Assembly: GCA_004151065.3 (NCBI GenBank)
Contig: NWUY0300008224.1
Span: forward strand, 71,338-84,528
From: Larix sibirica
Taxonomy: Eukaryota > Streptophyta > Pinopsida > Pinales > Pinaceae
Reading direction: 5' to 3'
DNA: 13,191 bases
Position numbers and translations under genes: made by a program. Of the stretch, positions 1-9,391 are shown piece after piece. How positions within the stretch are numbered: the stretch's first letter is position 1; each line of letters begins with the position of its first letter. The notes below the pieces were generated by a model that was not told the origin of the DNA, ran no database searches, and worked only from the letters and a program-made list of their open reading frames with translations.

Positions 1-148
1 CTATTTTTGCTTAAGTGCATCATTGAACTCATGAATTTCTCCAAGAGACTTGTCTTGGATGGTTGAATCATCTTTTGACCTAGGAAAATTGTATTGTTGA
101 TGTATTCATTGACATAAATGCTGGTGTAACTGCTACATGGATGCTAAG

Positions 149-160
149 GCTTTAATACCA
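149..160 (-). other. Possible LTR-retrotransposon primer-binding site
   Basis: On the minus strand this reads TGGTATTAAAGC. It matches 10 of 12 bases of the usual plant initiator tRNA-Met primer-binding site TGGTATCAGAGC, and both mismatches are transitions of the kind caused by cytosine deamination. A TG dinucleotide lies a few bases away at 165-166, where the end of a minus-strand 5' LTR would be expected. The internal part of such an element would run off the left edge. No gag protein can be read in the 148 bases beyond it. A chance match in AT-rich DNA is possible. Confidence 0.3.
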
Positions 161-241
161 AATTTGCTATGAACAAATTGTAGCCTTACATGTCAAAGGA
201 AAATAAATATTTATAGACATTGTGTTCACGCAAAAAAAGAA

Positions 242-259
242 AAGAAGAAGAAGAAGAAG
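242..259. repeat. (AAG)6 microsatellite
   Basis: Six perfect AAG units lie inside a longer A/G-only tract from about 232 to 266. This is a simple sequence repeat with no coding context. Confidence 0.95.
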
Positions 260-803
260 AAAAAGGTGTTTGGTGTCTAAAATTTACTTGTAATCCTACA
301 ATGTCTTTGACTCATTAACATAGTTTACTAGTGCAATATAAATTACACAAAATGTAAAACGATGGCAACAAAAAAAATGCATTATGCTCCCGGACTTGCA
401 TATGCTTCTTGCAGTGAGAGTTGCATTACCAAACCAAATGTAGGTGTAGCTCTATACTTGCACCACATAAGCGAACAAATGGACTTGATCCCTTTAGGCT
501 TTGCTAGATGACCTGGAAAATTGGGTGTGATAAGTGTATATATGAAAGTTGTCATGTCCCCAAATTTTTAATTCTAATCCCTTGGTGAAAATAATTAAAT
601 TTAGCCTCAATTTATTAGGTAAATTCATATATTTGAATGTATGAGGCCAAACATTTATTTTTAAAGTAGTATTGATTTAATTTGGTCAAAGGGGGTGTAT
701 ATGAGGTTTATTGGGACCCATATGTGTTGGTTGTGGAGCTTGATCTTCCTTATTCAGAGGTCGTGTTTCAGCCGTGTCTGGATCCCATCCCATGACGGGG
801 GGG

Positions 804-827
804 TTTGGGGGGGATTTCCCCCCCAAA
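804..827. repeat. G/C hairpin inside the LTR
   Basis: TTTGGGGGGG (804-813) and CCCCCCCAAA (818-827) form a perfect 10-bp stem with an ATTT loop. A further G7 run lies at 797-803, so two G7 tracts are separated by only TTT. G-run hairpins of this style occur in some plant LTRs. The structure could also form a G-rich four-stranded fold. A hard-to-read structure of this kind may explain the N just after it. Confidence 0.85.
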
Positions 828-829
828 AT

Positions 830-830
830 N
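830..830. other. Undetermined base (N)
   Basis: This is the only ambiguous base in the window. It lies three bases after the G/C hairpin, so it is probably a sequencing or assembly difficulty rather than a scaffold gap. Confidence 0.95.
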
Positions 831-1046
831 GGTATTCGATGAGGGGAAAGCTAAAGTGAGATTGATGGCAATTGGTCTGCAAGTTTGATTGTTGAGTTAA
901 AGAGAGAACGGAACAAGCTTATACACAGTATCTTTGTCCTGATGGTTCAATTAACAAGCTCAGGGGTTCTGAAGCAAGTAACCTTGGTTGTTTCAGGAGA
1001 CGGTTGGGAGGAACGGTCTTCTTTGGATATTGTCCACTTCAAAAGT

Positions 1047-1817
1047 TAACAGGTTCTTCATTGTTTTGGTTATCATTTTTACTTTGTTTTTATGTATATT
1101 TATGTAAAATATATGAATGAAGAATGATGCCATCGAAACGAAGTAGGAATGTTTTTACTTGCCTGTAAACTATAAGTTAAGTATAGGAGAAAGGATTATT
1201 AATATTTAGACAGTAGAATAGTAGAACTAGGTTTTAGAAGAAATAACATTTTAATTACTAAATACAGCATACATATAAGTGATACTATAGTCAAGTACAG
1301 GAAATGCAAAGGAAATCAACAACAGTAAAATCACACACAAATAGCTATTATAGTATATATTTATATACATATACATAAATAATAATTGTCATTGAATTCC
1401 GAGGACTGCATTCTGAATGTAGAATCTCTCTCCAAATCACATATTATCTAACCAGTATAATCTCATACAATATCAGCATATTAATATATAATTAACATAG
1501 AGTTTGAATAATCACTATCAAAGTACAAGACACTTTCCCATAGAATACAGTTATATCAAATATGAACTTTTGTTTACAAAGAACATAAAAATCATTACAA
1601 TATTTTAACTTAGATTTGGATCGAATCCTGTAGGGGAGCAAGGTTTTCCCAAACTAGAAAGACCCAGTCACATTACATCAAACATATATCTCTTTCAACC
1701 TAAGTTAATTAAAAACATAGTTTAAACATTTTAAGAGAAATTCTGGAAAATATAACTAATACGGAGTGGGATCGAATCCCATAATTATAACTTGACCAAC
1801 TTAAATCATGAATAATG
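1047..1817. other. AT-rich non-coding stretch, nothing recognised
   Basis: No open frame of useful length, RNA gene or clear element boundary is visible here. Two short GGATCGAATCC copies (about 1618 and 1769) resemble a tRNA B box, but no A box or tRNA fold accompanies them. Confidence 0.6.
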
Positions 1818-2020
1818 TTGGTTGAATCATGAATATCATAAGCATTATTTTTGGACCATGAACCATTTGGTTAGTAATGCATACATGGTCATGACTCATG
1901 AGGAGGTGGAATCCTGAACAATGCATATGAAACTTTGAACAAAGTTAGTGTTGATGAAACCATGAACATATTTGGTGGTAGAATCTTGGACATTTGGTGG
2001 TTGAATCTCAAATAAAGTAA
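1818..2020. repeat. Degenerate short repeats related to TTTGGTGGTTGAATC
   Basis: The clearest copies are TTTGGTGGTAGAATC at 1971-1985 and TTTGGTGGTTGAATC at 1993-2007, 22 bases apart. Looser relatives occur at about 1820 (TTGGTTGAATCATGAA) and about 1900 (GAGGTGGAATCCTGAA), with CATGAA-type words scattered between. It may be an old minisatellite-like patch or part of a decayed LTR. No function can be assigned. Confidence 0.45.
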
Positions 2021-5000
2021 AACGTCACCTCCTTAGTGGCTCCATGGTCATCCTACTAACCCATTCAATTCCAATGGGTTCAAGTGGAAATTAATTAATT
2101 AATCAGGGAATTAATTTTGTCCTATATTTACCTTGTGTAATTAAATCAAATCATGAAAGGGTGATGTAGGACCACAATTTTGAATATTTAATTTTTCTAA
2201 TATTGATTTATGAGTTGGAATTGATCTAGGTGGCTCAATAGGGAACATAGAAAGATGGAAAAGATCATTTGAGTTGTCTCCTTCAATAAATATTAGGAAA
2301 AGCAACAGAAAATCAAGGAAGGCTGAAGTTTCCATATTTTTGCTAATAAGGCTCAAGCAGGAATAGTAACAACAATAAAGCACAAAGAAATCTCACTTAA
2401 AGATACAGGATCCAAAATTAGCCAAAGAGGGCACACTTGATGAGAGAGAATGGGTCCACGTGTGCAAACAACTCACCAAAGTTTCCTCCCAACATCTATG
2501 GCTTGAATTCCAAGAAAGCAGGTTCTAGAAGGAAAACAATCCAACAAGAGTTAATAAAAGATGCATGGGCACTCTAGTGGGGATATTTTGGCCATTTTTC
2601 ATTCGTTTGGAAGAGCTCTGTGCTTTTGATAGCTTGGGTGATGTTCCCCTTGATAGAATTGGGATATGTGCCCCTTTTCAACCAGTGAGCTAATTAAGAG
2701 ATTGTGAGATCCTTCAGTTGGATATTGAGGGAGAGAACACATAGTTCTTTCCATGGAGGTTCTATGCAGCCTTTAAATTATTTTGTAGGTATGATCAAGG
2801 TTTTTCAAAGTGTTTAAATCGAGTTGTAGTAGAAACAGATATATTTGAGGCAGAGGGTGCACTCTAGGTGGATGATCTCAAGTTTGGATCGATTTACAGC
2901 TTGGGAGTCCAAGTATTGTGAAGAAGAAATAATTTTTTGGAGCAGTTTATCTATCATCTCTTATATGTAAATCTTCTAAGTTATGTGGTCATTGTTATAT
3001 TATACTTCCTTATTATTTGCAGTTCCTTGAGTAGCCATGAATGTTCAACAAATTTCCTTCCTTTAATAATAAAACATCAGTGTGATTTTCCAATAGTTTC
3101 ATGTCTAATCATTATTGTTAAATCTCCTTGTAAAAATCTGCAAATACAATCTTGTTTTCTGTGTAATGACTCAAGTTTAGATGTTTCAAGAATTCAGTCA
3201 CTGGGTAATTTATCTCAGTTAGGTTGTGTTATGGTTGATCCCAAGTGTCAATGAGGCAATTCAAAACTATTTGGTGGTGTTTGGGAAGCTTGGAAAGAAA
3301 ACAAGATTGGGAGTCCAATTTTGAAATTGAGCACCTAGTTTTTTAGTATAGTTCTTGGATTTCCACTGTTATGAATTTAATGAGTTGCATAAGTTTTTAG
3401 ATCTAAAATATCAATCCACACTGCTAGTTAGTTGCTTCCAGTATTTTACCAGAAGCAGTGGAGGTTCCACTAATTCCTAGGGACATTGCCTTTGGTCACT
3501 TTGGCCTTTCCTGGGTGTGATGCACTCCCGAATGTGCAACTTGTCGAAGCAAATCATTAAGTCAAGTCTGTAAAATTTATGTTGTGTGGATTTAGTTGTC
3601 TAGAGTCTATAGATTCCCTTGAATCCCTACTTGGAGAAACTAGTGAAGATCTAGTGGTGGTTGGGACAAAATTTAAATTTCTAGTCCAAAACTAGTCAAT
3701 TCTGAGTTAGTGTGTCTGACTCTGGTTTGGGTACATTATAAAAGCCTTGTCTAGGATTCGACTCTTTCCGTATCAAACCCTAATACTATGTCCTAGGTCA
3801 AATGAACTATGGTTTCAATTTGCAAACTCTAGAAATACATGAATATACCAAAACATTTTAGGAATCCTAGAACTAGCTCCCATTGCCCTAACTACCTTGC
3901 TTCATTGGCTAACCTTAGTTAGTGGATTACATGATGGCTATTGATGTAAGGTTGTAGTTTGCATTAAACTAATAGAGCTCATGTGCATTGATATCGAATT
4001 TCATTGTTAAAGAATTTTTTATGGTGTGTGCCTTGTGTTATATTGTCTTTTGATACTAGTGCATTTTAGTGATAATTATAGTTCATTGAAAATCCATCAT
4101 TCTAAAATAAAATAAAATGATATAGTAGATAATGTACTTTGACACAAATTGGGATAGTCATAACAATAACTTCTGACTATCCCTTGTTCAAGGCATAGAA
4201 AATATAAGTTGATTCTTTGAATTGAGACATTCTGCAAATGTTGATAGTTTGGCTCAAATCTATTTGATCTCTATAGTGGCCTAAATACTACAAAAAGGAA
4301 ATAATGTCAAATAAAATGGTCAAGGCTAGTTGATCAACTTTGTCATTGGCCTTTTAGCTTGTAGCAGAAACAACCTCATTGTCAAATGTCTAAGATAAAA
4401 TCCTCTCATGCACTTTTGGTCCAAGGCATGTTATTTTACTTGAGGTTAAACTCAATGCCTAGCTAGCTATGAGCTCGTTCGATCTTTGCTAATTCAAAAT
4501 CAAAATTCCAATCACCATAACAATGTTAGGATAGTATTATTTCTAAAGTTAGAATAAAAGTCCAAGTTGTCTGAAGGATTTCATGTAATTGTTTTCAAAA
4601 CATGACTATTCTCTTTGTCATTTTCCTTATGCTCGATAGTAACTTTCCTACCATAAGTTCCCTTGTACCCACTTGGCCGTGATGAATAATTTGCTAACTC
4701 ACTATTTATATGGTCATGCTTTTTGTTCTCGTCATGCAAATGAGATCTATCTATGATGGTCATTGGTTATTGTCCTTGTCTAATGGTCACATGGCATCCA
4801 TGATTCTTGCACACATGGATTCATATTCTCAACTCCACGTGTTGTTTTTCATGTCATAACCAATGCGTTGGCCTTTTCTTATTGCAAATTCATTGACTGG
4901 AGTACATAGTTACAAATGGATTTATTTTAGTTGATTCTTCTATCAAAACCTATTTCCCTAGATCTCCAATTTCGCTAATGTTTTCTCGCCTATTTTGCAA

Positions 5001-5039
5001 TATGTCAACTATAGCATAAGAAACAAAGTTATATGGTTA
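2021..5039. other. Unrecognised intergenic DNA, probably decayed repeats
   Basis: About 3 kb with no recognisable gene. The two longest open frames, on the minus strand at 2141-2383 and on the plus strand at 2937-3254, give low-complexity hydrophobic products with no domain signature. A TATAAAAG word at 3737-3744 could be a relic promoter, but nothing downstream supports it. Base composition differs from the transposon to the right: at 2581-2640 G outnumbers C (17 to 8), the reverse of the skew beyond 5100. The left end of the Helentron must lie somewhere in or just after this stretch, but I could not identify a terminus. Confidence 0.5.
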
Positions 5040-5100
5040 GTCAACATGATCAACTGTACAAATTGTATTTGGAATCAATGAAGCAAATTTTGAGCAAATT

Positions 5101-5612
5101 GACTATGCACTAGCAGCTTTGCACTTGTTTCGGCTACAACATTTTCATTACTGTGTAGGAGATTGTTTGTTTAATTCACTGACTACATTGTTGCATTTCT
5201 GATACACTTCTATTTAAATGCGAGAAGGAATAGTTAAACACTTTCGAAATTCCTTGTGCCACAGAGATTCATATGTTATTATGTCAATGAAAACATAATT
5301 GAGTCTTGAATTTCTCCATGAATTGCACCATGTAAATGATGTCGAAACATATTTGGAAAAAATGTGCACTTTTGCGTCTTCCTCAAATGCATCTCCTGGA
5401 ACTGGTCTATGGGGTAGCATTTTTTGTGTGAAATGGTTCTCAAAATGGTTGTCTGTTCCAGTTTCAATTTGGTCATTATCGAGTAAGAAACACTATCTTC
5501 ACTTCAACTCTGGTAAAGAAAAATATGACTATCGTTTGTTGTTTCATGATCTGAATCCATCATCTGGACAATTTGAGCCTATGTTGTCCTATTGCTCAAC
5601 TAAGACCATGCC
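5101..5612 (+). pseudogene. OTU-domain cysteine protease-like module 1 (broken)
   Basis: OTU proteins are usually deubiquitinating cysteine proteases with a Cys, His and Asp/Asn active site. Frame 1 contains VGDCLFNSL around 5155-5181, which matches the OTU nucleophile motif DGNCLFNSL with the Gly-Asn pair missing. The presumed nucleophile Cys codon is 5164-5166. Further on come the helical segment REGIVKHFRNSL (5221-5256), then DVETYLEKMCTF (5338-5373), PVSIWSLSSKKHYLHF (5458-5505) and YDYRLLFHDLNPSSG (5524-5568). The expected catalytic His precedes FEP, but codon 5569-5571 is CAA (Gln). In-frame stops fall at 5200, 5215 and 5296. The WGG region also appears altered by a short insertion. The module would be the N-terminal part of the transposon polyprotein. 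A fold-level match is well supported, but activity is not expected. Confidence 0.75.
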
Positions 5613-5708
5613 ACATCCAAATACAACAATATCTTCATGCATATGTTAAAATAGCCCATCAACAATTGATCTAGGCATGTAATCACTTCAACACACACTT
5701 TCAGAATA

Positions 5709-6166
5709 ATGCTTTCGCTTGTCTACTTGTATTTTGGTGATTATCATGATTCATTGTTTGAATCTATTTGCACATTTGCATCGTTATTTGATGTGCCTTC
5801 CCTGAGAAAATCATTCGCTCAAACTTTCTTCAATTGCTACATAAAAAATGACACCAGGGCATTAGGCACTTTGAACAAATATCTTCCTAGTAGCACCGTT
5901 GAAAATGAGTGCTCAATTGCAAATTAACAAGGTTATATTTTCAATCATCAATGCTTTATAGCGAAGGCAATGTAGAAAAAGGTGATTTTGTAGTTCAATG
6001 GTTCCGTGAAATGTTTCATGTTAACATATACATTTGGACTTCTGAAACACAAACCATTTATCTCAAGTTCCATTCGTCAAACCCCTGTTCAAATGTTATT
6101 TATCTAATGCGCTCTCCTATGAGTCCTGGACATAGCCACTTCCAACCATTGGTTTTGCTACATGAC
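5709..6166 (+). pseudogene. OTU-like module 2 with Ser in place of the catalytic Cys (broken)
   Basis: Only about 100 bases after the first OTU module a second one begins. Frame 3 reads GDYHDSLFESICTFAS (from 5736), the same position as DGNCLFNSL, but with Ser at codon 5751-5753 where the nucleophilic Cys should be. It continues as VPSLRKSFAQTF and then shifts near 5910-5950 to frame 2, which reads GDFVVQWFREMFHVNIYIW (5981-6037), VIYLMRSPMSPG and HSHFQPLV (6134-6157). The HF step fits the catalytic His (codon 6137-6139). The pattern of small Trp-rich core, IYIW strand and terminal HF is that of OTU domains. The Ser could be an old pseudoprotease state or part of the general decay. The spacing suggests both modules belonged to one polyprotein. 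Confidence 0.65.
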
Positions 6167-6502
6167 AAAAATATTTCTCTTGCTATCTATCCTACGTATT
6201 TGGATTGCTCTACTTTGTCCAATATAGAAAGGCCTATCAATAGAATTTGCAATGAACCAATTTTGAATGACAATAAAACAAATACTGTAGTTAAAAACTC
6301 AGGTCAATCAAGTCATTCTATCATTGCCCAAAAGCTCAAAAGAAAAAAAAGCTCATTTGTAATAAACAAATCAAGCAAAGCCATAAAAGAGCGTACACAA
6401 TCTCTACCTTCCCATAAACTAACTACTACAATGCATTCATTCAATTCCTCCATTGTTGCAAGCAAGAAGTTAAAAAGACTTCAACATCTAAACAAGACAT
6501 AA
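6167..6502 (+). pseudogene. Basic linker after the OTU modules
   Basis: Frame 2 stays open to the stop at 6500-6502 and continues directly from OTU module 2. Its second half is rich in Lys, Arg and Ser. KLKRKKSS at about 6332-6355 looks like a classical nuclear localisation signal, and KKLKRLQH near 6466-6489 is a second basic cluster. No domain is recognised. In a nuclear transposon a localisation signal or DNA-contacting linker is plausible, but this is inference from composition only. Confidence 0.5.
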
Positions 6503-6559
6503 GAAACCAAGGCCCAATCATACATCAACAACAAAGAAACCATCCAAAAGTAATGAATG

Positions 6560-7160
6560 CAATTGAAACATATTTAGAATTAATTCAAGACACACCCACT
6601 CACGCATGTGCAGTTATTGAATGTCTACATTTTCAAAAATATATGTGTGTTGTTGACATTTTTGTTCTATCGAGTTTCTTGTGCTTAGAAGATTGTGCAC
6701 ATGCTAAAAAACAAACATTTTGACTAGATTTGCAAATACTACAACAATGCAATTTGCAATGAAAAATGACCATCTTTTGCAACGCCTTTACAAATATGAA
6801 GAAAAAAATAATTGGAATCTATCTCGTCTTTAACACCTTTAGAAGAAAGACTGGTTGCACCAAGAATGGCCTTTGCACATATAAGACAACTTGGCTACAA
6901 AAAATCTCAAATTGGTCTTACATGCACAATGATAAATGTCCCTACCAATTCGAACACAGTCCAGTTGGCCCTGAGAAGTCTGTTTAACACGATGACAATT
7001 GATGTGATGATAAAAATAAAAATGGAATACATAAATGCCTTCTTGTCTAGCAACGCTTGGCCAAAACATGTTATGATTGCTTTATAAGACTTGTGTGACA
7101 CTCCCCTGTACAAATCCGGAGGCATTGTCCTTAACATTGAATGGGAAATTTTTTCAAAGA
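6560..7160 (+). pseudogene. DUF6570-like module of Helitron proteins (broken)
   Basis: Helitron-type proteins often carry a DUF6570 region just before Rep. Its function is unknown. Frame 1 reads MKNDHLLQRLYKYEEKN up to about 6812 and then frame 2 takes over. Frame 2 holds SSLTPLEERLVAPRMAF (from about 6824), then AHIRQLGYKKSQIGLT, TMINVPTN and MEYINAFLSSN to 7087. The TPLEERL...R segment, followed by a Gly-rich turn and INVP, is the signature I recognise. Cys and His codons between 6590 and 6720 (THACAVIECLHFQ, then LCLEDCAH) may be remains of the zinc-binding N-terminal part, but spacing there is disturbed. A one-base frame change near 6790-6820 lies in an A run. The product is clearly part of the same polyprotein as Rep. 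Confidence 0.7.
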
Positions 7161-7668
7161 GTTTCAACAATAGCACAAATATGAATCTTTGGAATTGGAA
7201 TTACTTGACTCAAATGACAATGAGGAAGATCTAGAGCCAATATCTGAAACACTGATACATAGTTATGGAGAAGTCCAATATAGAAAGGCATTTTTCAGGA
7301 CAAGTTTTCCAAGGAACTAAACTTAGCTTCTTTGTTTTATGGTTCTAGTCGACCCAACAATATTGTGAATCAATTCTCATATCAACAACACATCAACAAA
7401 TAGCTCAATGGGAACTGCTACATGCATCTAAAGACTTTTCAACACATGTTACAAACATATTTTCAAGGCAATTCAAATACTAATCAATCAGGCCTCAAAT
7501 TTTGCATGGATTTCTATTCACAGAGGAGAGTTAAAAGGAAACAAAATAATTGCCAAAGATGTCAAATATCAAAAGAATCTAGAGAAGATCTTGAAATCGC
7601 CAATTGCAGTTTTCTCACTCTAAACCATACGTACTTCACTTGACTATTTTGAAAACATTAGAAAAAAA
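7161..7668 (+). pseudogene. Poorly conserved spacer between DUF6570-like module and Rep
   Basis: This segment has several frame changes and stops. Near 7180-7260 one frame gives an acidic stretch, LLDSNDNEEDLEPISE, of the kind often found between the DUF6570 and Rep parts of Helentron proteins. Near 7555-7630 KYQKNLEKILKSPIAVF can be read just before the first Rep motif. No catalytic motif is expected here and none is seen. Confidence 0.45.
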
Positions 7669-8835
7669 ATCTTTGCAATAATACGACAACTTGGTCCACC
7701 GACATTTTTTGTCACTTTTACTAATGCAGAACATCTCTGGATGCCACTAACCGATGCATTGGAAAAGAAAAAGAACGACCTTGCATCTAGCCATAATAGC
7801 AGTTGTTTTGAGCAATCCATTGATACACTTATTAGAAACCATCCCGTGATTTGTAGTTGGTAATATAGACACATAATTACAACAATGCAAACACTAATTT
7901 CAAAAAATAGTGAATTATTTGGAGAAATAAAAGACTACTACTTTATCATTCAATTTCAAAGTAGAGGAAACGAACATGACCATGAACTACTTTGGATACA
8001 AAATGCACCAATATACAGACAAAGTTTTGAAAGCAAGATCATAACATTCGTTGACAAGTATATATACTGTGACTCAACACTATTGTGTGAAGATCTTATG
8101 AAGATCCACACTGACCACCACACAAGAACTTGCAAAAAAATCACAATTCTAGTTGTAGGTTCAATTTTCCCTTCCCTCCAATTGATAAAAATATCATTTT
8201 GCATCCATTTGACAATGACACAACAATTGATGAACGAAAAGAAAAAAAAAACTTTGTTGTCTTCTGCAACATAGAACTTATCCTACAAACATATCCTTTG
8301 ACACATTCTTAAAGGACCTCTAGTTATCTAGAGAAGAATATATTTCTCTTTTGTGCCCATGCCTGTTGCACCCTGTTTTGTTTCTAAAAAGAAATCCATG
8401 TGAAATTTGGATAAATGCATTTTACAAACAGGTGCCAGAATTGTGGCATGGAAACACATATGCATAATTTATTCTAGACGCTTATGCTGCATCAACATAT
8501 AGTAGTTCCTACATGACAAAGATGGATCACACAATGACATTTGCTTTCAAAAATATCAGAGAATATTGTCATTGTAACAATGGCAATAAAGTTGAGACCA
8601 TGCGACAATTTGGAAATGCACTTCTTAATATGTAATAAACGTCAAGTCGTCAAGTAGCGCACATTGTTTCGTCTTTGCCTCTGTACTCCTCTTCTAGAAA
8701 AGTGGTCTTCATTAACATTGCACCATTTGAAAAAAGAACATTCATGCTAAAAAGACCTTGAATCTTGCAACATGAACCAGATGATTCTAAAGACATTGTG
8801 TGCCCCCTCAATCATTGATAAGTATATTGCTTGAT
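7669..8835 (+). pseudogene. Helitron Rep (Helitron_like_N), HUH nickase, broken
   Basis: Rep nicks and rejoins DNA to start rolling-circle transposition, using an HUH metal site and two tyrosines. Frame 1 starts with FAIIRQLGPPTFFVTFTNA (from 7672), the first Rep motif, and ends it at HLW (7732-7740). After one stop at 7861-7863 it continues with LFGEIKDYYFIIQFQSRG and then EHDHELLWIQNAPIY. The two His codons 7975-7977 and 7981-7983 form the H-x-H metal site. In an A7 run at 8134-8140 the frame moves to 3, giving CRFNFPFPPIDKNIILHPFD. Frame 2 then carries LFLKRNPCEIWINAF (from 8378) and AYAASTYSSSYMTK, where tyrosine codons 8498-8500 and 8510-8512 fit the catalytic pair Y-xxx-Y-xx-K. SSLPLYSSSRKVVFIN and APFEKRTFMLKRP follow. 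Stops include 8462-8466, 8633-8638 and one near 8817. Catalytic residues look preserved although the frame is lost. Confidence 0.88.
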
Positions 8836-9391
8836 AGCCTGACTTAGAACATATTTGTTTGACTAAATTTGCATTGTGCTACTCATCCTCACAAACCAAT
8901 CCTAGGAAAAAAATGTGCACGTGTCATACGATACATCCGCTACAATCAACACAAGGATCTTGAAAAATTACTATAGAGAAAAAAATGATGTTGTTTGTTC
9001 CATACATGAAAAATGAAAACTTGCTAAAAGCAAATTGTCAAACATGGGACAAAGCATATCCTTGCAAGAAACTATTTGTGGACACCATTGAAAAAAATGC
9101 TCACCGCCAACAAGGACAACATGGGGTGACATTGACATTGCAAGTGAAAAAATTGCATCCAAATATGAACAAATCTTCAAATTCAACGATTCACTTGATC
9201 ATTGAATCTCATATTATTCAATCCGAGAAATATGACATTCAACACGATTTGCATCACATAATGCACTCAAGTACACTCTACATATCATTATAAATGCAAT
9301 TGAAACAACTTCACATCCTTATCTTTTATAAACAAAAACATATCTTGAATTTAGAAAAAAACCAAATGAAGAGAAACAATGCATAATAAAA
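8836..9391 (+). pseudogene. Rep-to-helicase connecting region
   Basis: Frames 1 and 2 alternate here. Readable pieces are LEHICLTKFALCYSSSQTN (from about 8846), LKNYYREK before 8985, MMLFVPYMKNENLLKANCQ (8985-9041), TWDKAYPCKKLFVDTIEKN (9042-9098), and STIHLIIESHIIQSEKYDI (about 9184-9240). In Helitron proteins this part links Rep to the helicase and commonly contains a YYR-type segment and an IHLIIESD-like segment, so it is read as part of the same polyprotein. Frame 2 then continues to the helicase with one stop at 9329-9331. Confidence 0.6.

Larger units (their letters stand above)
550..1041 (+). mobile_element. Probable solo LTR with 5-bp target duplication
   Basis: The segment starts TGTCATGTCCCC and ends GTCCACTTCA, so it has the TG...CA termini of an LTR. 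It is flanked directly by AAAGT at 545-549 and AAAGT at 1042-1046, a 5-bp duplication of the size made by LTR-retrotransposon integrases. The 492-bp length is ordinary for an LTR. No primer-binding site follows it and no polypurine tract or internal coding region precedes it, which fits a solo LTR left by recombination between two LTRs. It contains a G/C hairpin (804-827) and one undetermined base (830). Orientation is inferred from the TGTCATGTCCCC start, which is common in plant LTRs. The superfamily cannot be told. In AT-rich DNA the short flanking repeat could arise by chance, so this is probable rather than certain. Confidence 0.6.

Noticed and set aside
1616-1780. GGATCGAATCC copies resembling a tRNA B box
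   Set aside because: There is no matching A box, acceptor stem or cloverleaf, so neither a tRNA nor a SINE can be supported.
2141-2383. Minus-strand open frame of 80 codons
   Set aside because: The product is hydrophobic and low in complexity, with no domain signature. The frame is short enough to arise by chance in AT-rich DNA.
2937-3254. Plus-strand open frame of 105 codons with a hydrophobic start
   Set aside because: It begins at TTG rather than ATG. It has no recognised domain, no supporting gene structure and no conserved motif. The membrane-like start reflects T-rich codons.
2901-3318. TTGGGAGTCCAA at 2901-2912 and again at 3307-3318
   Set aside because: A 12-base direct repeat with no similarity around it and no element structure between the copies. 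It may be chance or a remnant of an old repeat.
3516-3550. TGTGATGCACTCCCG as a second LTR start
   Set aside because: I found no matching CA end with a duplicated flank downstream.
3737-3744. TATAAAAG as a promoter
   Set aside because: No gene or transcript structure follows it, and such words are frequent in AT-rich DNA.
6839-7176. Two overlapping minus-strand open frames
   Set aside because: They lie opposite the DUF6570-like module, whose plus-strand reading shows clear family motifs.
7644-8204. Minus-strand open frames at 7644-7874 and 7956-8204
   Set aside because: They are shadows of the Rep domain. The plus strand there carries the first Rep motif and the HUH motif.
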